Positions 11,704-22,993 of a stretch of DNA of 64,000 bases are shown in pieces (position 1 is the first letter of the stretch; each line of letters starts with the position of its first letter). The notes below the pieces were generated by a model. That model saw only the letters and a list, made by a program, of their open reading frames with translations. It ran no database searches and was not told the DNA's origin. Position numbers and translations under genes: made by a program. The DNA lies in the NCBI GenBank assembly GCA_022264855.1, contig JABYQU010000029.1, positions 372,001-436,000 on the forward strand, given 5' to 3'. The stretch is from Lenzites betulinus (Eukaryota; Basidiomycota; Agaricomycetes; Polyporales; Polyporaceae).

Positions 11704-12768
11704 TCACGCCTCCACAGGGACAGAGAGCCGGCCATCCGTAGGCGGCGCACTCGACGCCATCTCCACCTCGTCCGGCAACCCCGCCTCCTTCCACGCCGCG
11801 TACCCGCCCACAACATCCGTCGCATTCAGCAGCCCCAGATCATGCAGCGCCGCCGCCGCCAGCGACGACGTATAGCTCTCCTGGCAAATCACAATCACCC
11901 GCAAATCATACCGATCCGCGATCGGCAGCCGGTACGCGCATCGCGGGTCGAAGCGCCACTCCAGCACATTGCGCTCCACGACGAGCGCGCCCGCGATGCC
12001 CCCGCACGCGCGGCGCTGCGCCTCCGGCCGGATGTCGACGAGCACGACCGGCCAGAGCAGCGCGCGGTCCTGCAGCTCCGCGAACGCCGCCCGCGGCGAG
12101 ATGCGCTGCAGGCGCGCGCGCGCGTGCGCGAGCAGCTGCGCGACGCTGCGCGCGCCGGGCGGCGGGTCGAGCGGGTCGAGCGGCGCGCGCGCGGCCTTGC
12201 GCGCGGCGTCCCACAGCGCGGGCTCGTCGAACGTGCGCGTGCCGAGGTCGCGCACGAGCGCGCCCCAGCGGCCGTGCACGAGGTCGTGCTGCGCGACGCG
12301 GCCGGCGAACTTGGCGCGCACGAGGATGCCGGCGCGCTCGGCGAGCGCGGCGGCGGAGCTGCAGATGAGCACGGGGCTGAGGCCCGGCTGCGGCTGCGGC
12401 TGCGCGAGGACGAAGAGGTAGGGGTGCTGCCGGGGGGCGAGGACGCGTTTTAGTTCGGAGGCGATGGTGTTGAGGAACTCTTCGCCGGCGCTGTAGGGGA
12501 GCGTGAGGACGACGCCGATCTTCGTGCCGTCGACGAGCTCGGCGTCGCGGGTGGCGCGGAGGACGATTGTTTGCGCGACGCGCTCGCGGATGGGGCCGAG
12601 GTTGTCGGGCGAGGGTGAGCGGGGGGTGGAACGCTCCTCGTCCGCCCCGTCTAGAGCAGGATATCCATGCCTGGGTATCACGTCGCCGTAGCTGCTAGAT
12701 GTGCGAGAAGAGTTGGAGTTGGAAACCCATGGCCGTTGACCACCCTCAGGCTGTGAGTGGTTCGACAT
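11704..12768 (-). CDS. Rhodanese-domain protein
   Basis: Single-exon model of 354 residues from the ATG at 12768. The C-terminal ~110 residues form a rhodanese (sulfurtransferase-fold) domain: a VVLVDIRPEAQR strand, then the active-site loop ICQESYTSSLAAA with the catalytic-position Cys, then the closing DVVGGYAAWKEAGLP. The loop residues after Cys suggest a sulfurtransferase rather than a Cdc25-type phosphatase. The middle region (about residues 85-230) has no domain I recognise, and the first ~70 residues are Ser/Pro-rich. The frame continues upstream of the ATG, and an acceptor-like site just before it means an upstream exon is possible. The closing segment is unusually close to bacterial, actinomycete-like rhodaneses, and the stretch 11.95-12.4 kb is extremely GC-rich. 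Confidence 0.75.
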   Translation of the reverse strand: MSNHSQPEGGQRPWVSNSNSSRTSSSYGDVIPRHGYPALDGADEERSTPRSPSPDNLGPIRERVAQTIVLRATRDAELVDGTKIGVVLTLPYSAGEEFLNTIASELKRVLAPRQHPYLFVLAQPQPQPGLSPVLICSSAAALAERAGILVRAKFAGRVAQHDLVHGRWGALVRDLGTRTFDEPALWDAARKAARAPLDPLDPPPGARSVAQLLAHARARLQRISPRAAFAELQDRALLWPVVLVDIRPEAQRRACGGIAGALVVERNVLEWRFDPRCAYRLPIADRYDLRVIVICQESYTSSLAAAALHDLGLLNATDVVGGYAAWKEAGLPDEVEMASSAPPTDGRLSVPVEA

Positions 12769-14033
12769 GTCTTCGGTCGGATTATGTTCAACACTGCCAG
12801 AACATGAGCTCGGATTAGCGTTGATATAAGTGATCAGATGCTCACACACTCACAGAAGATGGCCGTGGGGTGCTGGGGTCAATGAGGATGAGCTGCCACT
12901 GTTAGTTCAGTTGACCGCTCTAAGAGCGGCTGAGTCAGGCGTTTAATGTTCACATTAGTATCCGTCGCCGGCTGTTGCCGTCGGTGCAATCGCCTGCTCC
13001 GACTTACTGAGCGTCGTTGATAGTCATGCAAGTCGCGATCATAAACAAAAGAGCTCGTACATGCTGACACCATGTACAATCGATTGCTCGACAGAATATA
13101 TCAGCACGACGCCTCGTATTCACCATGTGCAATACGCTCCGGCCACCCGCGGCGCCAGCGAGATCCTCCAACAATAACGCCCACAATAACACATTCCGAG
13201 TCTATACATCCAAGAAGCAGCGAACGTACAACAACACACACTACCCTACGCACGGCCCGATCGAAACCAAACAACTACGCAAAGTATCCACAGGTCCGAG
13301 CACCCGCCGGTGGCGGCGGAGTGTCCGTATTACAATTACGAACTTGTCCGGACGGGGCACAATAAGCAATAAGCGCGAATAAGAGGGGGAGGGGGGGGGG
13401 CAGCGTCCGGGGTCCGAGAGAAAGGAGGAACAAATAGAGATGGAAGGGGAGTGCATCGTCCATGCGACGCGGGATAAGGGTTCGGGAGGGGGGGCGTGGA
13501 ACTCGGATGCAGGCAGGCAGGAACGGGGTCGATCCGGCCTCCGAGGGGGAAAATGTCAAGGGTAGGAATATAGGGAGGGAAGGATAACGCAAACGCCACG
13601 GAGCACGGAAGGAGTATAAGAAGTAAAAAGAGAGAAACAGTCCAAGTCCAGGGAAGTACGGTACACCACCGGGAAGTCCACGTTCGGGTTCCACGTTCGG
13701 GTTCTACATCGGAGGGAGGGAAGGTAGGAGAAGGGGGAGCGCGCGCGTGCGTCACCGTCGTACTTCCATGCACCCCACATGCCCGCAAAGGCAGTAACCT
13801 TGGCGCAGGAAGCAGGACGGGCGCCGCGCGCAAGTCAAGTCAAGTCCGTCGTCTCCCAGCCGTTGAGGCGCGTACACATCTCGTCGTCGTACACCGTTTC
13901 TTTCATGTCGTTCTCGTCTGCGCGTTTTGCATCGTTTCGTTACCGTCACCGTCATCGGTCTAAGTCGAGGCGGGGCTGGGCGTGCGGCCGTACGGAACGC
14001 GAATCGCGCGCGCGCGGGGTTCTGCGCTCGCGT
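12769..14033. other. Intergenic region, no gene recognised
   Basis: Lies between the rhodanese gene promoter and the 3' end of the secreted-protein gene. Contains G-runs and a purine-rich strand at 13.37-13.75 kb. Reading frames here are low-complexity Pro/Ser/Leu shadows and were not accepted. Confidence 0.45.
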
Positions 14034-15860
14034 CTAGTCACTGACGAAGTGCAGCGTCTGCAGGGTATCTAGCATCAGCTCACGCCGTGCAGTGAACAGC
14101 AAAACCACGACTCACCACCTCCCGCACCACATCCCCCGGCCCCGGCGCCGCGGCGTTATACGCGGCCACGTCGCCCGTGAGCACGAGCGCGCCGTCGCGC
14201 GCGCGCGCGGCGACGCGCGTGCGCGGGTGCGAGCCGTCGGGGTTCACCCAGTGGGCTGGGGCGTGTGATGAATGCACGCGAGCGCAAAGAGCAGAAGTCA
14301 GCGCCCATGCGGAGAGAAGGGAGAACGGAGGAGGGAGGAGGAGACGGAGACAGAGAGGGACGCACCGGTGAGCGCGCCGGTCGACGCGTCAAACAGCCAG
14401 ATCGCGCTTTCGCTCCCGGTCGTGGCTGGCCGGGCGTGTGCGGATGCTGTGGGTGGGGGGTGCGCGTCAGTATGGGTTCGTGTAAGTTTGGGTTCGCGTA
14501 AGTTTGGGTTTGGGTTCGTGCGCGCGCGTCACTGCAAGGGTCCAGGAGGGGGGGGGGGCTACGATCGCAATCGGAGCGCGCGCGCGGAGTGGTACCCCGT
14601 GGTGCATCCCCGGACGCGCTAGGGCATCGAGCCCCGAGCCCCGAGTCCGAGTCTGAGTCTAACTAGTGGCTAGTGACTACGGACACGGCGCAGGGGGGCC
14701 GCGCGGACGCCACACCCCGCAGGTGTACGGCACGCGAGGGGCGAGAACGGCATAGGGTGGAGTAGGTGATAGGTGGGAAGTACTCACTTTGTGGGACGCT
14801 GTTCAGCAGGACCGCGCTATCGCCAGGAAGAGAAGCGCGAGTGAGCGAGCTGTCAGATCTCAGACCCCAGAAGCCACGAGTGTGGCGGTGGAAGAAGGGA
14901 AGGTGTAAAGTGTATGCATGTATGTAGGGTACTACATACCTTGGAGATCCGGCGCCGAGCGCTGCTGTGCCCGATGCGCCGATGAAGGAGGTCGTGTCGG
15001 TTCCTATTTCCTGCGCGGACGCATCGCTCTAGCATAACCCAAGGCCGAAACCGCAGCGACCCCGTTAGTGTGCGAACGGGTGTAGGATAGCAAGGAAAAC
15101 GCGCACCACCGCACCGAGCGAGCTGATGCTGAACAGCGCCCTCGGGCCCGCCGTCGCAAACGTGATGTGCGCGCCGTCCGCGTCGCCGCCAAGGGTCCTG
15201 TCAGTGTGTAGCAGTATCAGTACACATCGCGGTGATGATGGGCACACGGCACTGGCAGCGCATGACGACAGATGAAAATCAGGCACGCGCGATGCTGCGA
15301 TCGCGCGCCCAGTGCCCCCGACGGGAGACGAGATGAGGCAGCAGCGGAGGAGGGAGGTACTCACACACCGGAGGCAGAGGCGCGCACGGAGCCTGCGACG
15401 GCGGCGTCCGCGCCCGTATAGCGCGCGACGATGTGCCCCGCGTACGCCGTCTCGACCAGCCTGCGACGCGTCGGGCACGGTCAGTACGCGCGCTCTCAGC
15501 GATGAACACAAAGAGAGGGGGCGCACGGTCTCGTTTTGGCGTACGCGAACGGGCTCGCACTAGGACTTGGGGCGGAGCGCCTGACCGGGGCGGGCTCGAG
15601 GGGCCCGGGGTTCGTGTTCGTGTGCGTGTTCGTGGAGGGGGCGCGTTTCTGGGCGCGCGGCGCGCGCGGGGGCAGCCCGACGGCGAGGCGCTGGGCGTTC
15701 GTCCACGAGTCGTGCGTGGCGGCGCGGAGGGACTGCACGCGCGGGGGCGCCTTGAGCTTGAGGGGCGGGGGATGCTGAGGGCGGCGGCGGGCGTGTGCGC
15801 GGCGAGGAGGAGGAGCGTGAGGAGGAGAGCGCAGAGCGACGGGGGGGTGGAGAACAGCAT
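14034..15860 (-). CDS. Small secreted protein gene with damaged first exon
   Basis: Eight-exon model on the minus strand: 15561-15860, 15365-15460, 15110-15197, 14940-15010, 14788-14849, 14366-14446, 14116-14255 and 14034-14057. Exons 2-8 join with consistent phases and give a protein resembling a family I recall as common in polypores, with landmarks GHIVARYTGADA, ESAIWLFDASTGALTAHWVN, ALVLTGDVAAYN and an end at TLHFVSD. Exon 1 starts with a clear signal peptide (MLFSTPPSLCALLLTLLLL), but the family-typical THDSWTNAQRLAVGLPP segment lies in another frame, and reaching exon 2 needs a further shift. Both breaks lie in GC-rich sequence, at least one near a run of C, so base-calling error and true pseudogenisation are both possible. 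Function of the family is unknown. Confidence 0.6.
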
Positions 15861-17273
15861 GGTGCGGTCGTGAGTAGTGTAATGGGGCGGGGGAGATGAA
15901 GGTGAAGGAGTGGCGGGAGGGGAGGGGAGGGGAGGGACGGAAGGGAGAAGGCGCGAGCGAGGAGCCGGGGCAGCGAGGAGGAGAGAGCGAGAAGGGGGAA
16001 CGAGGCGGACGGCGGACGCGACTTGTATAGCGAGCAGCAGCCCTGGCCCGCGCCAACAGCAGACATGGCCATCGGCCGGCCCCACGAGGAGGACAATCGC
16101 GATCACAAAGACGGCCGTGCGGGGAAGGCACGCGCGCCCGGATCAGCCTGCGATGCACACTAAGGGAGAGGATTCGCCGAGGGCGGCCACGCCCCGCTGC
16201 TGGGTCGCACGCCTGAATGCAGGACGGCGTGGCGCTGCATCGGCGTGGCGTCGCTGGAGCGTTTGGCAGCGCGTTAGCCTTCGAAGGGGCCACCGGACGC
16301 GCGCTGGACGCTCGGGCCTGCGGCTTGTCCCGTCCGCGTGGACAGTGCGCGGTGCACTGCGGCGAGGGCCAAAGCGCCAGCCACCCGGCCATCCAGCTTC
16401 CAGCGTTGAGCCACTCGGCATCGATGCGCACCGCAAGGAAAACTCTTCCCGGGGATCTCACCTAGCGCGCGCCCCAGTATGGCAGCAGGTTGATGTTCAG
16501 ATTCTAGAGCTAAGAGCGGAGGCCAGGACCGGCAGCGCAGCTCCCAGGCGCGGTGGCCTACTGCTGCCGGGCGCGACGCGGGGGGCAGAGAACGTTCTCG
16601 AGCTGTCCGAATAGACTGCACGCTGGAGCGTATGGGAGTCGCGTGAGAGCGGAGGGCGAGGCTTCGGACACGAGGCTGCAGAGCACCGTCGACGAGGATA
16701 GCTAACTGACACGGTACTTTCGCCTTCTTCAAGGAGCAGTGCATTGGCAAACCTACCTGATGCCCGCATGATCACAGCAAATGTTGCAGCTCACGAAACT
16801 TGCACGGCGGGCACCAGACCGTTCAGAACAATCTAAGATGGGTCCAAAAATTGAGACGCGAGGTAAACGTTCGGCCGACCTGTTGTACAACTCCCATCCA
16901 GTGTTCACCTCTTGTTTCGGTCCTCGAAAGGGTTCTGCTCGCTCAGTAACGAGCCACTGCCTGCTTCACGAGTCACAAGCCGGTCAGAGTCTGATTGCGA
17001 AAGATGTGTAAGGGGTACCTCTGATCAAAGTAGCAACTAACTCACCATATGATCTCACCTCGCTGATGACGCACGCCCTCATACCAAGAGTCCCGCCCGG
17101 CATTAACTAAGATTTTGGTCCGTACGCGTAGGTACTGGGGTTGCAGTTCAAACGTTCCAACTTCACATGCACAAGACAGCGGCGTTCGCTCGGAGGAGGC
17201 GGGAGTATCAAACGGAAGACAAGCGCCCATCGGCATCCCCGGTCCGCCCACTGTTCGATACGGCAAAAATAAT
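15861..17273. other. Intergenic region, no gene recognised
   Basis: GC-rich promoter-side region of the secreted-protein gene grading into unremarkable sequence before the tRNA. Long overlapping frames exist only because GC-rich DNA has few stop codons. Confidence 0.45.
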
Positions 17274-17360
17274 TCCCACTAGCCGACTTGAACGACTGAC
17301 CTCGTCATTACACGATTGGACCGTACTAGTGACGCGCTCTACCAGCTGAGCTAAGCGGGA
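17274..17360 (-). tRNA. tRNA-Thr (anticodon AGT) with a 15-nt intron
   Basis: The minus strand folds as a complete tRNA: 7-bp acceptor stem (TCCCGCT with AGTGGGA, one G-T pair), D arm with GCTC/GAGC, anticodon stem CGTCA/TGACG, five-base variable loop AGGTC, and T arm AGTCG-TTCAAGT-CGGCT. The anticodon loop is 22 nt, which fits a 7-nt loop (C-T-AGT-A-A) interrupted by a 15-nt intron after position 37, the canonical eukaryotic site. AGT reads ACN threonine codons, with A34 presumably edited to inosine. Total length is 87 nt. No CCA is encoded, as expected for a nuclear gene. Confidence 0.9.
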
Positions 17361-17746
17361 CTTGCTAAAATTTGGCAACGATGGAATATCAGCGTTTGGT
17401 TGGCGTTGCTTTCATTCAAGTGATCTCCCCCCGAGTCGTTCTATCAGAACAGCTGAACCGTCCTTGCATTGGATCGCTATCATTTCCATGGGTCACTTGG
17501 GCTATGTGCATGAGAGGCCGAGCGAGCGCTGCGAGCCCAAAGTTTGACCTACTGTCACCGTGGTCCAACATTCACCAGCTCAACACACACCACAAATCAG
17601 CAGTTCAATCGTGAATATGAACCATAGCGCGTACGCATTACGAGCAAATAACTATAACTACAGCAGGGTATCACCATCTCTCGCCCCTATACATACAGTT
17701 CTCAGGTCTACCGCCTACATCCGAGCGTCGAACCGCGAGACGGAGC
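17361..17746. other. Intergenic region
   Basis: Sequence between the tRNA and the 3' end of the small hydrophobic protein gene. No feature recognised. Confidence 0.5.
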
Positions 17747-18171
17747 TTAATACGTCGCCCCCGCTCTCCGGCGGCCAAACCCGCCCCCGCGCCGTCTGCC
17801 CGTGGTGCGCGTGCCCCCGGAGGTGCCGCGCCCGCGGCGGCTGAAGCAGCGGCAACAGAGGATCGCGACGATCACGTCCCAGATCGCGACCAGGACCTGT
17901 TGGCGAGCAAGTGTCAGTATGCAGTATGCAGTATGTGGCTGCGAGGGGGGCAGGGGGAGGACAGGACGTACGGTGACGATGGCGGAGACGATGGTCTCGA
18001 TGACGTTCGCGATGGTCTCGATGACGTTCGCGATGGCGGAGATGATCGCGTTGATCGCGGAGCCGATGGCGGAGAAGATGGATCCCTGCAAAAAGCGTGC
18101 GTGTGGTTAGCCGCTGCGCCTGTGAAGTTACATGCCTCGCAGGACAGGGATGGAGGAAGCGTACGTACCAT
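17747..18171 (-). CDS. Small hydrophobic Ile/Ala-rich protein (88 residues)
   Basis: Three exons on the minus strand: 18169-18171 (the ATG alone), 17972-18085 and 17747-17896, both introns phase 0. The donor GTACGT follows the ATG directly, and the next exon opens after TTTTTGCAG. The product begins MGSIFSAIGSAINAIISAIA, continues as a hydrophobic repeat with an IETIANVIETIVSAIV segment, has an ILCCRCFSRRGRG cysteine/arginine patch and ends in a Gly/Arg-rich tail. I recall very similar tiny proteins in other Agaricomycetes; their role is unknown. The N-terminal helix could bind membranes. The second intron is 75 nt and free of stops, so retention would insert 25 residues in frame. A TATATAAG box lies about 140 bases upstream of the ATG. 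Confidence 0.8.
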
Positions 18172-19757
18172 TGTGCGTGAGGATGCTCGTGTAGCTTTCG
18201 TGAGAGTCGTGAGTTATACGATGCGTGTGTGGTGCAAGAGAAAGCGAAAGAGTCGAGGGTGTGGTGAGGTTATGTTGATGAGAGAGAGGCACGGCCCCCC
18301 CGCCGCACTTATATACGCTCGCACTTCTGTGCGGCCCCAAGGAACAGCGCTGCATGCAGTGCGCAGTGACGCGTTGACGTTCCTTAGCTTGTAGCATGCT
18401 CCGGATCCTCTGCTCCTCTGCTGCGCCAGCGCCGTCGTGCGTGCTCCACCCACGCCGGCAGCGCGTCACGCTTGGCGGGATGATGTCATGCGTGCTCGAC
18501 TCCACCTGTGAGTAACTTGTACGAGGGCTTTCCTCATCCCGTACACCACGGGCGGGTTCTAGACGATGACATCTGCGCTGCGAGGTGCATCTCAAGCTCA
18601 AGCCGCACGAGGGTAGATTGTCTGGAGATTCGCGTGCTGAAATATTGATGCATGTGCATGATGCCGGAGGGATGGGCGGAAACAAGCGGCGGCGTCTCTT
18701 GGGGCATACACTGTGGCTATGCAGTGTCGATCTCGAAACGGTAATCAATCACGATGGGGGTCGTTGAGCGGCTACGCAACCGCGTTGTTAAGATCGATTT
18801 TGACCAATGCTTAGTTTGTAACACTATTAGCTCCTCGAGTGGTCAACGCACACGAGACCTCGTGCTGCTCACGTACGCAGGGAACGACTGTGGACAGTAC
18901 AGCTCAAACGCTGCTCCACGGGGGAGCGGGATATGTGTGCCCGTCTCCGAAATACCGTGACCAATGTATGGCTTCCTGCGAGTGAGTGGGCGAGCGGGAC
19001 GGATATCCCCGGATTGTGTCCCCACCGCTCTTACGGGACTTCGGGAAGGGAGGGAGAGGAGAATAGAACCCCCTTTCCGGGGCCAGGCCGGCGGAGGCGA
19101 GTGCACATGTATGATGAGGGGCAGCACCGCAAACAGCCTGAGACAGAGCGGCCCACTGCAAGGGTGGGTGTTTGAAACTCGGGCTCGAGCTTTGGAGCAC
19201 GCGGGTGAGAAGGGAGGTGGAGGGAGGTGGAAAGAGGCAAGATATACAAGGAAAGCTAAATACTGGGAAGACGGCCAAAGCGAATCGTAACTTGAATGAG
19301 GATGCTCGATTTTACGAGAAACGCCGTGACGACGTTGTGCGTGCCTCATGGTCAAACCTCGATCAAGCGACGAGCCGCTTGTGCCGTGTTGGCGTGCGAG
19401 GGGCAAGCCGCGGAGCGAAGTCTCACTCCGCATCATAGGCCTGGACGACTTGTAGTCGTCCCAAACGTTACCCCCTACCAAGTTCGTTTGGTGCACTACT
19501 GGGATGGTGGCACGCGAATGACGGGCGGTGTGATATAGGAAAGATGGCATTCTATGGATAACCTCGTTGATACAGCACGGAGAGTTTAAGGAGTGTGGGA
19601 TGATATGGAGGTATACTGGAAAGGAAGAACGAGTGTGGGGGAAGGGGGCGGAAGGGAGATATGCTACAGCGTGATTCTATACGTACAGCAAGAGTCGGAT
19701 CCAAAATGAGAAGAAATAGACCATGCACCGTCGTCCAGTCGTCCGACCACGGGAGCC
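18172..19757. other. 1.6-kb intergenic region, no gene recognised
   Basis: Contains the promoter of the small hydrophobic protein gene at its left end and the 3' region of the coiled-coil gene at its right end. Frames in between lack recognisable domains or an exon chain. Confidence 0.4.
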
Positions 19758-21227
19758 TCAGACCTCAGCCATCAGCGTCGTCACCCAGCGCGCGACGAGC
19801 CCCGCCGCCTCCTTCGTCCGCGCCCAGTCCTCCTCGCGCACCTTCGGCCCGATCAGATGCTCGAACTTGTCCGGGTGCCAGCGCAGCACCTCCGCCTTCA
19901 GCACCTCCCGCGGCGTCCGCCCCGCGACGGCCCCGCGGAACGGGTGGAACACGAACTGGCGCACGCGCTCCAGCGTCACCTCGCCCGGCTCCGCGAGCTG
20001 CAGCGCGAACACGGGGAACGGGAACTCGTGGAACCCGACGACGTGCGCGAGCGTCTTGTTCGTCTTCAGCTCCGCCCACTTGATCTCGTACAGGTCGCAG
20101 AACTGCCGCGCGGCGCGCTCCTCGGCGGCGCGCTGCTCGCGCTCCTGTTCCTCCCGCGCCCGCTGCGCCTGCTCCTCCTGCGCCCGGCGTGCCGCCTCCT
20201 CCGCCTCCCTCGCCGCCTTCGCCTGCTCCTCCTTCATCTGCTGCTCGCGCTCGCGCTGCAACGCCTCCCAGCGCAGACGCATCTCGGCCTCCTGGCGCTG
20301 CTGCGCCAACGCCTCCTGCATCCGACGGCGCTGCATCTCCTGGATACGCTCGAGCTCCGCCGCCTCCGCCTCGCGCCGCCGCCGCTCCGCCTCCTCCGCC
20401 TCCCGACGGCGTCTTTCCTCCTGCACACGCCTCTCCTCCTCCGCGCGCCGGCGGGCGCGCTCCTGCTCGCGCGCAGCGCGCACGGCAGCCTGCCACCGCG
20501 CCAGCTCCTCCTCCTCCTCCCGCTTGCGCCTTTCCCGCTCCTTCCTCTCGCGCTCCTTCCGCTCCTCCTCCTCCCGCACCACCCGCTCGCGCTCCCTCCG
20601 CTCCTTCTCCTTCTCCTTCTCCGCCTGCTCCTGCAGCCTGCGGCGGCGCGCAAGCGCCGCCGCGCGCAGCTCCATGTTGCGCACGCGCTCCGGCTCCGGC
20701 GCGTGCGCGTGCGCGGCCTGCGCCTCCGCCATCGCGGCCTCGACGACGGCGGCCTCGCGGTGGTACGCCTGGCGCATCATGCCCGCCGCGCGGATCTTCG
20801 CGAGCCGCTGCAGCATGAGCTGGTCCGCGGCCTCGAGCGGGCCGAGCGCGGTGAGCGCGTCGACGAACGGCTGCGTCGCGTCCGCGCAGTTGATGTAGAT
20901 CTGGTCGCCCACGAGCGGCGGCGGCGGGGGGGCGTGGCGGCTGGGCGGCGCGGCGAGGAAGCGGCCGTTCTGGAGCTCGGCGGGCGACGGGTAGTCGGTG
21001 CCCTCGGAGCGCGGCTTGCGGCGCGGGGTGGGCGGCGCGGAGTGCGGGGCGTTCTCGTTCTGCATGTGTATGTGTGCGCGCCGGGCGCCTCGGAGGTCGT
21101 GCGGGGTGGGCGCGGGCGCGGGGAAGGCCTTGCGCGGGTGGAACTGGGGGAGCCGGGTTTGGCCGTAGGGGCGGGCGACTTTCTGCGGGCTCCGGAGGTG
21201 GGTGACGGGGCGCTGGGGGGAGAACAT
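19758..21227 (-). CDS. Coiled-coil protein with NFKBIL1-like C-terminal domain
   Basis: Single-exon protein of 489 residues. The first ~130 residues are Pro/Arg-rich and disordered. A continuous, highly charged Glu/Arg/Ala helix or coiled coil of about 190 residues follows (repeated REEEER and RRREAEEA units). The last ~110 residues form a compact domain containing FPFPVFAL, a VFHPFRG segment and LKAEVLRWHPDKFE, ending in a helix. The RWHPDKF block matches the C-terminus of NF-kappa-B inhibitor-like 1 proteins and looks like a divergent J-domain core. The animal protein is linked to RNA processing, but the fungal role is unknown. The reported frame on the opposite strand is a GC-rich shadow. 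An alternative start exists at the MQNENAP methionine, 54 codons in. Confidence 0.8.
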   Translation of the reverse strand: MFSPQRPVTHLRSPQKVARPYGQTRLPQFHPRKAFPAPAPTPHDLRGARRAHIHMQNENAPHSAPPTPRRKPRSEGTDYPSPAELQNGRFLAAPPSRHAPPPPPLVGDQIYINCADATQPFVDALTALGPLEAADQLMLQRLAKIRAAGMMRQAYHREAAVVEAAMAEAQAAHAHAPEPERVRNMELRAAALARRRRLQEQAEKEKEKERRERERVVREEEERKERERKERERRKREEEEELARWQAAVRAAREQERARRRAEEERRVQEERRRREAEEAERRRREAEAAELERIQEMQRRRMQEALAQQRQEAEMRLRWEALQREREQQMKEEQAKAAREAEEAARRAQEEQAQRAREEQEREQRAAEERAARQFCDLYEIKWAELKTNKTLAHVVGFHEFPFPVFALQLAEPGEVTLERVRQFVFHPFRGAVAGRTPREVLKAEVLRWHPDKFEHLIGPKVREEDWARTKEAAGLVARWVTTLMAEV

Positions 21228-22993
21228 TGTTGTCGAGATCGTGGAGAGAGTGTGGATGGGTTGGGGAATAGGGGTATGGATACAGTGGTCGTTGGTGGAC
21301 TAGATCTTGCGGGGGGACGTCTTCTCGATGTCGGTGTTGTTGTTGTTGAGTTCTTGGTGTTGCTGTTGCTTGGATGCCGATATGTTGCTGGACGTAGTTT
21401 TGTTGCGCGTCGCGGACGGGGGCGAGAGGTCGCGGGGGACGCCGGGGGCGACGCGGATAATCGTAGTGGAACGGGTCAAAGGTGAGGGGGGAAACGAGGC
21501 CGCGCAAAGGCGGGCTTTATAACGCTTGGTAGCCGGCTGGTGTGCAAATAGCGACACACCAAACACTTGCCTTCTTTGTCAAGTTTTGGGCGAGGTGCAC
21601 CCGATCGAGCTCCGCGGGTGCTGCAGGCCACGTACCCCGGAATAGCCGGATTGCCGCTTTGGAGGCGCCTGTCCTCCGGGAGCACATGCTCTTGGACTCT
21701 GTCCCCCGATGCTTGGTCGCCCTCTCTCCCCTCTACAATGTTCCTTTGCAGAATAATACGTTGGTGAGTATCCTTGGTACTCTGAGGAGGAGAGGGTGGG
21801 TCAATGGAGGGCTCGCTGTTGGCAGGGAGCCGCCCACCTGAGCAGCGGGGTTGGTTCGAAATCAAGGGTCGCGCCCGTTATCGGGGGCACCCCGTTTCCT
21901 CCCATTGTCCTCCCTTGACGCATCACCGTGATACCTGGCCGATTGCGGCCACAGCGCGCTTTGACCGCCTTCCGCAGCCGTGGATTGCTTTCGCGCATTG
22001 GTCTGGCGACGGTGGTCGGCCAAACGGCGTTGGTGCTGCTTCGTCCAAGGCGGCGAGGGTGATGTCGGTGCGCCAGACGTGGTATGAAGCGAAAGACGTC
22101 TTTGGGAGAGATAGCGGCTCCGTACGATGGACGGCAAGAGTCCGGGGGTTCGCAAGCCGCATATGACGGAGAACTAGGCGGGTACAGAGGCTGTCGTCCG
22201 TTGTTGGTGCGTAGGACGAGGTGGACAGTCGGAGACTCCGTGGCGCACATCGCGGGGGGTGATGAAGATGTTGTAGGAGCCCTGGGGTGATCCATTCGTG
22301 TATATATCCCGGGCACCTCGTGCGCTGGCGGGGCTTGTATCGTGCAAGAGCCGTCACCAAGTCCGGTCCAAGCGGTGCTGGATGTTTTTGGCCCTTGCTA
22401 TGCTTGCATGGGTCGGTATTGTGCAGTTTTGGTTAGTCTTGGGTATTTGTTTCGTTCGCGTAAGCAATGACAGTGCTCTGAAGGACAACCACATTAATTT
22501 GAGCTATTATTTGGGTTATCTAGGTACTCCAGGTGAGCATCCATCGCCTAACGTCTGGCAAGTACAGTATACTCACGTTGTGCGTTGATAGTGAAGACCA
22601 CTTCGGCTTTATCCTGGCCATGGAGGTTATTATCAAAACAGCCAACGGAGAATTTCCTCTCGGAATATCTAATGCGACAACCTTCGGGTACTTGTACTTA
22701 TTCCCAGTACAGGGATTTTGTGACGTGGCCGGCTCTTTCGCGCACGAGCTCGCGCACGCAGTCACGGTGACCAAGCTCACGAGGCCTTCCGGCTGGCGAT
22801 TCTTGTAGCTTTCGCGAGAGTCGTTGGGCCATCTCAGTTGACTTGATTCCATGTGAGCGACGATGTGAGAAGTCCAATAAACAGCCAAGTTTGAGGCCGC
22901 TGACTACGCGTGCTGTCACTGAACTTGGGAGCAAAGAACGCGCTGTGACGGGCGCCTCCTGTTATGGCAATTGCCGACAGGCATCCCGACGGG
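21228..22993. other. Intergenic region, no gene recognised
   Basis: Includes the promoter of the coiled-coil gene. Several 90-170 codon frames lie on both strands, but none shows a domain or a credible splice chain. Confidence 0.4.

Noticed and set aside
11692..12453. 250-codon plus-strand frame opposite the rhodanese gene
   Set aside because: Arg-rich antisense shadow with no domain; the minus strand has a clear rhodanese domain.
15279..16461. Long Pro/Arg/Ser-rich minus-strand frames
   Set aside because: Only the segment around 15561-15860 is real coding sequence. The rest is GC-rich intron or promoter sequence with few stop codons.
19857..21485. Long Leu/Arg-rich frame of about 540 codons on the plus strand
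   Set aside because: Exact antisense shadow of the Glu/Arg/Ala coiled-coil gene. Such frames arise automatically opposite GC-rich charged repeats.
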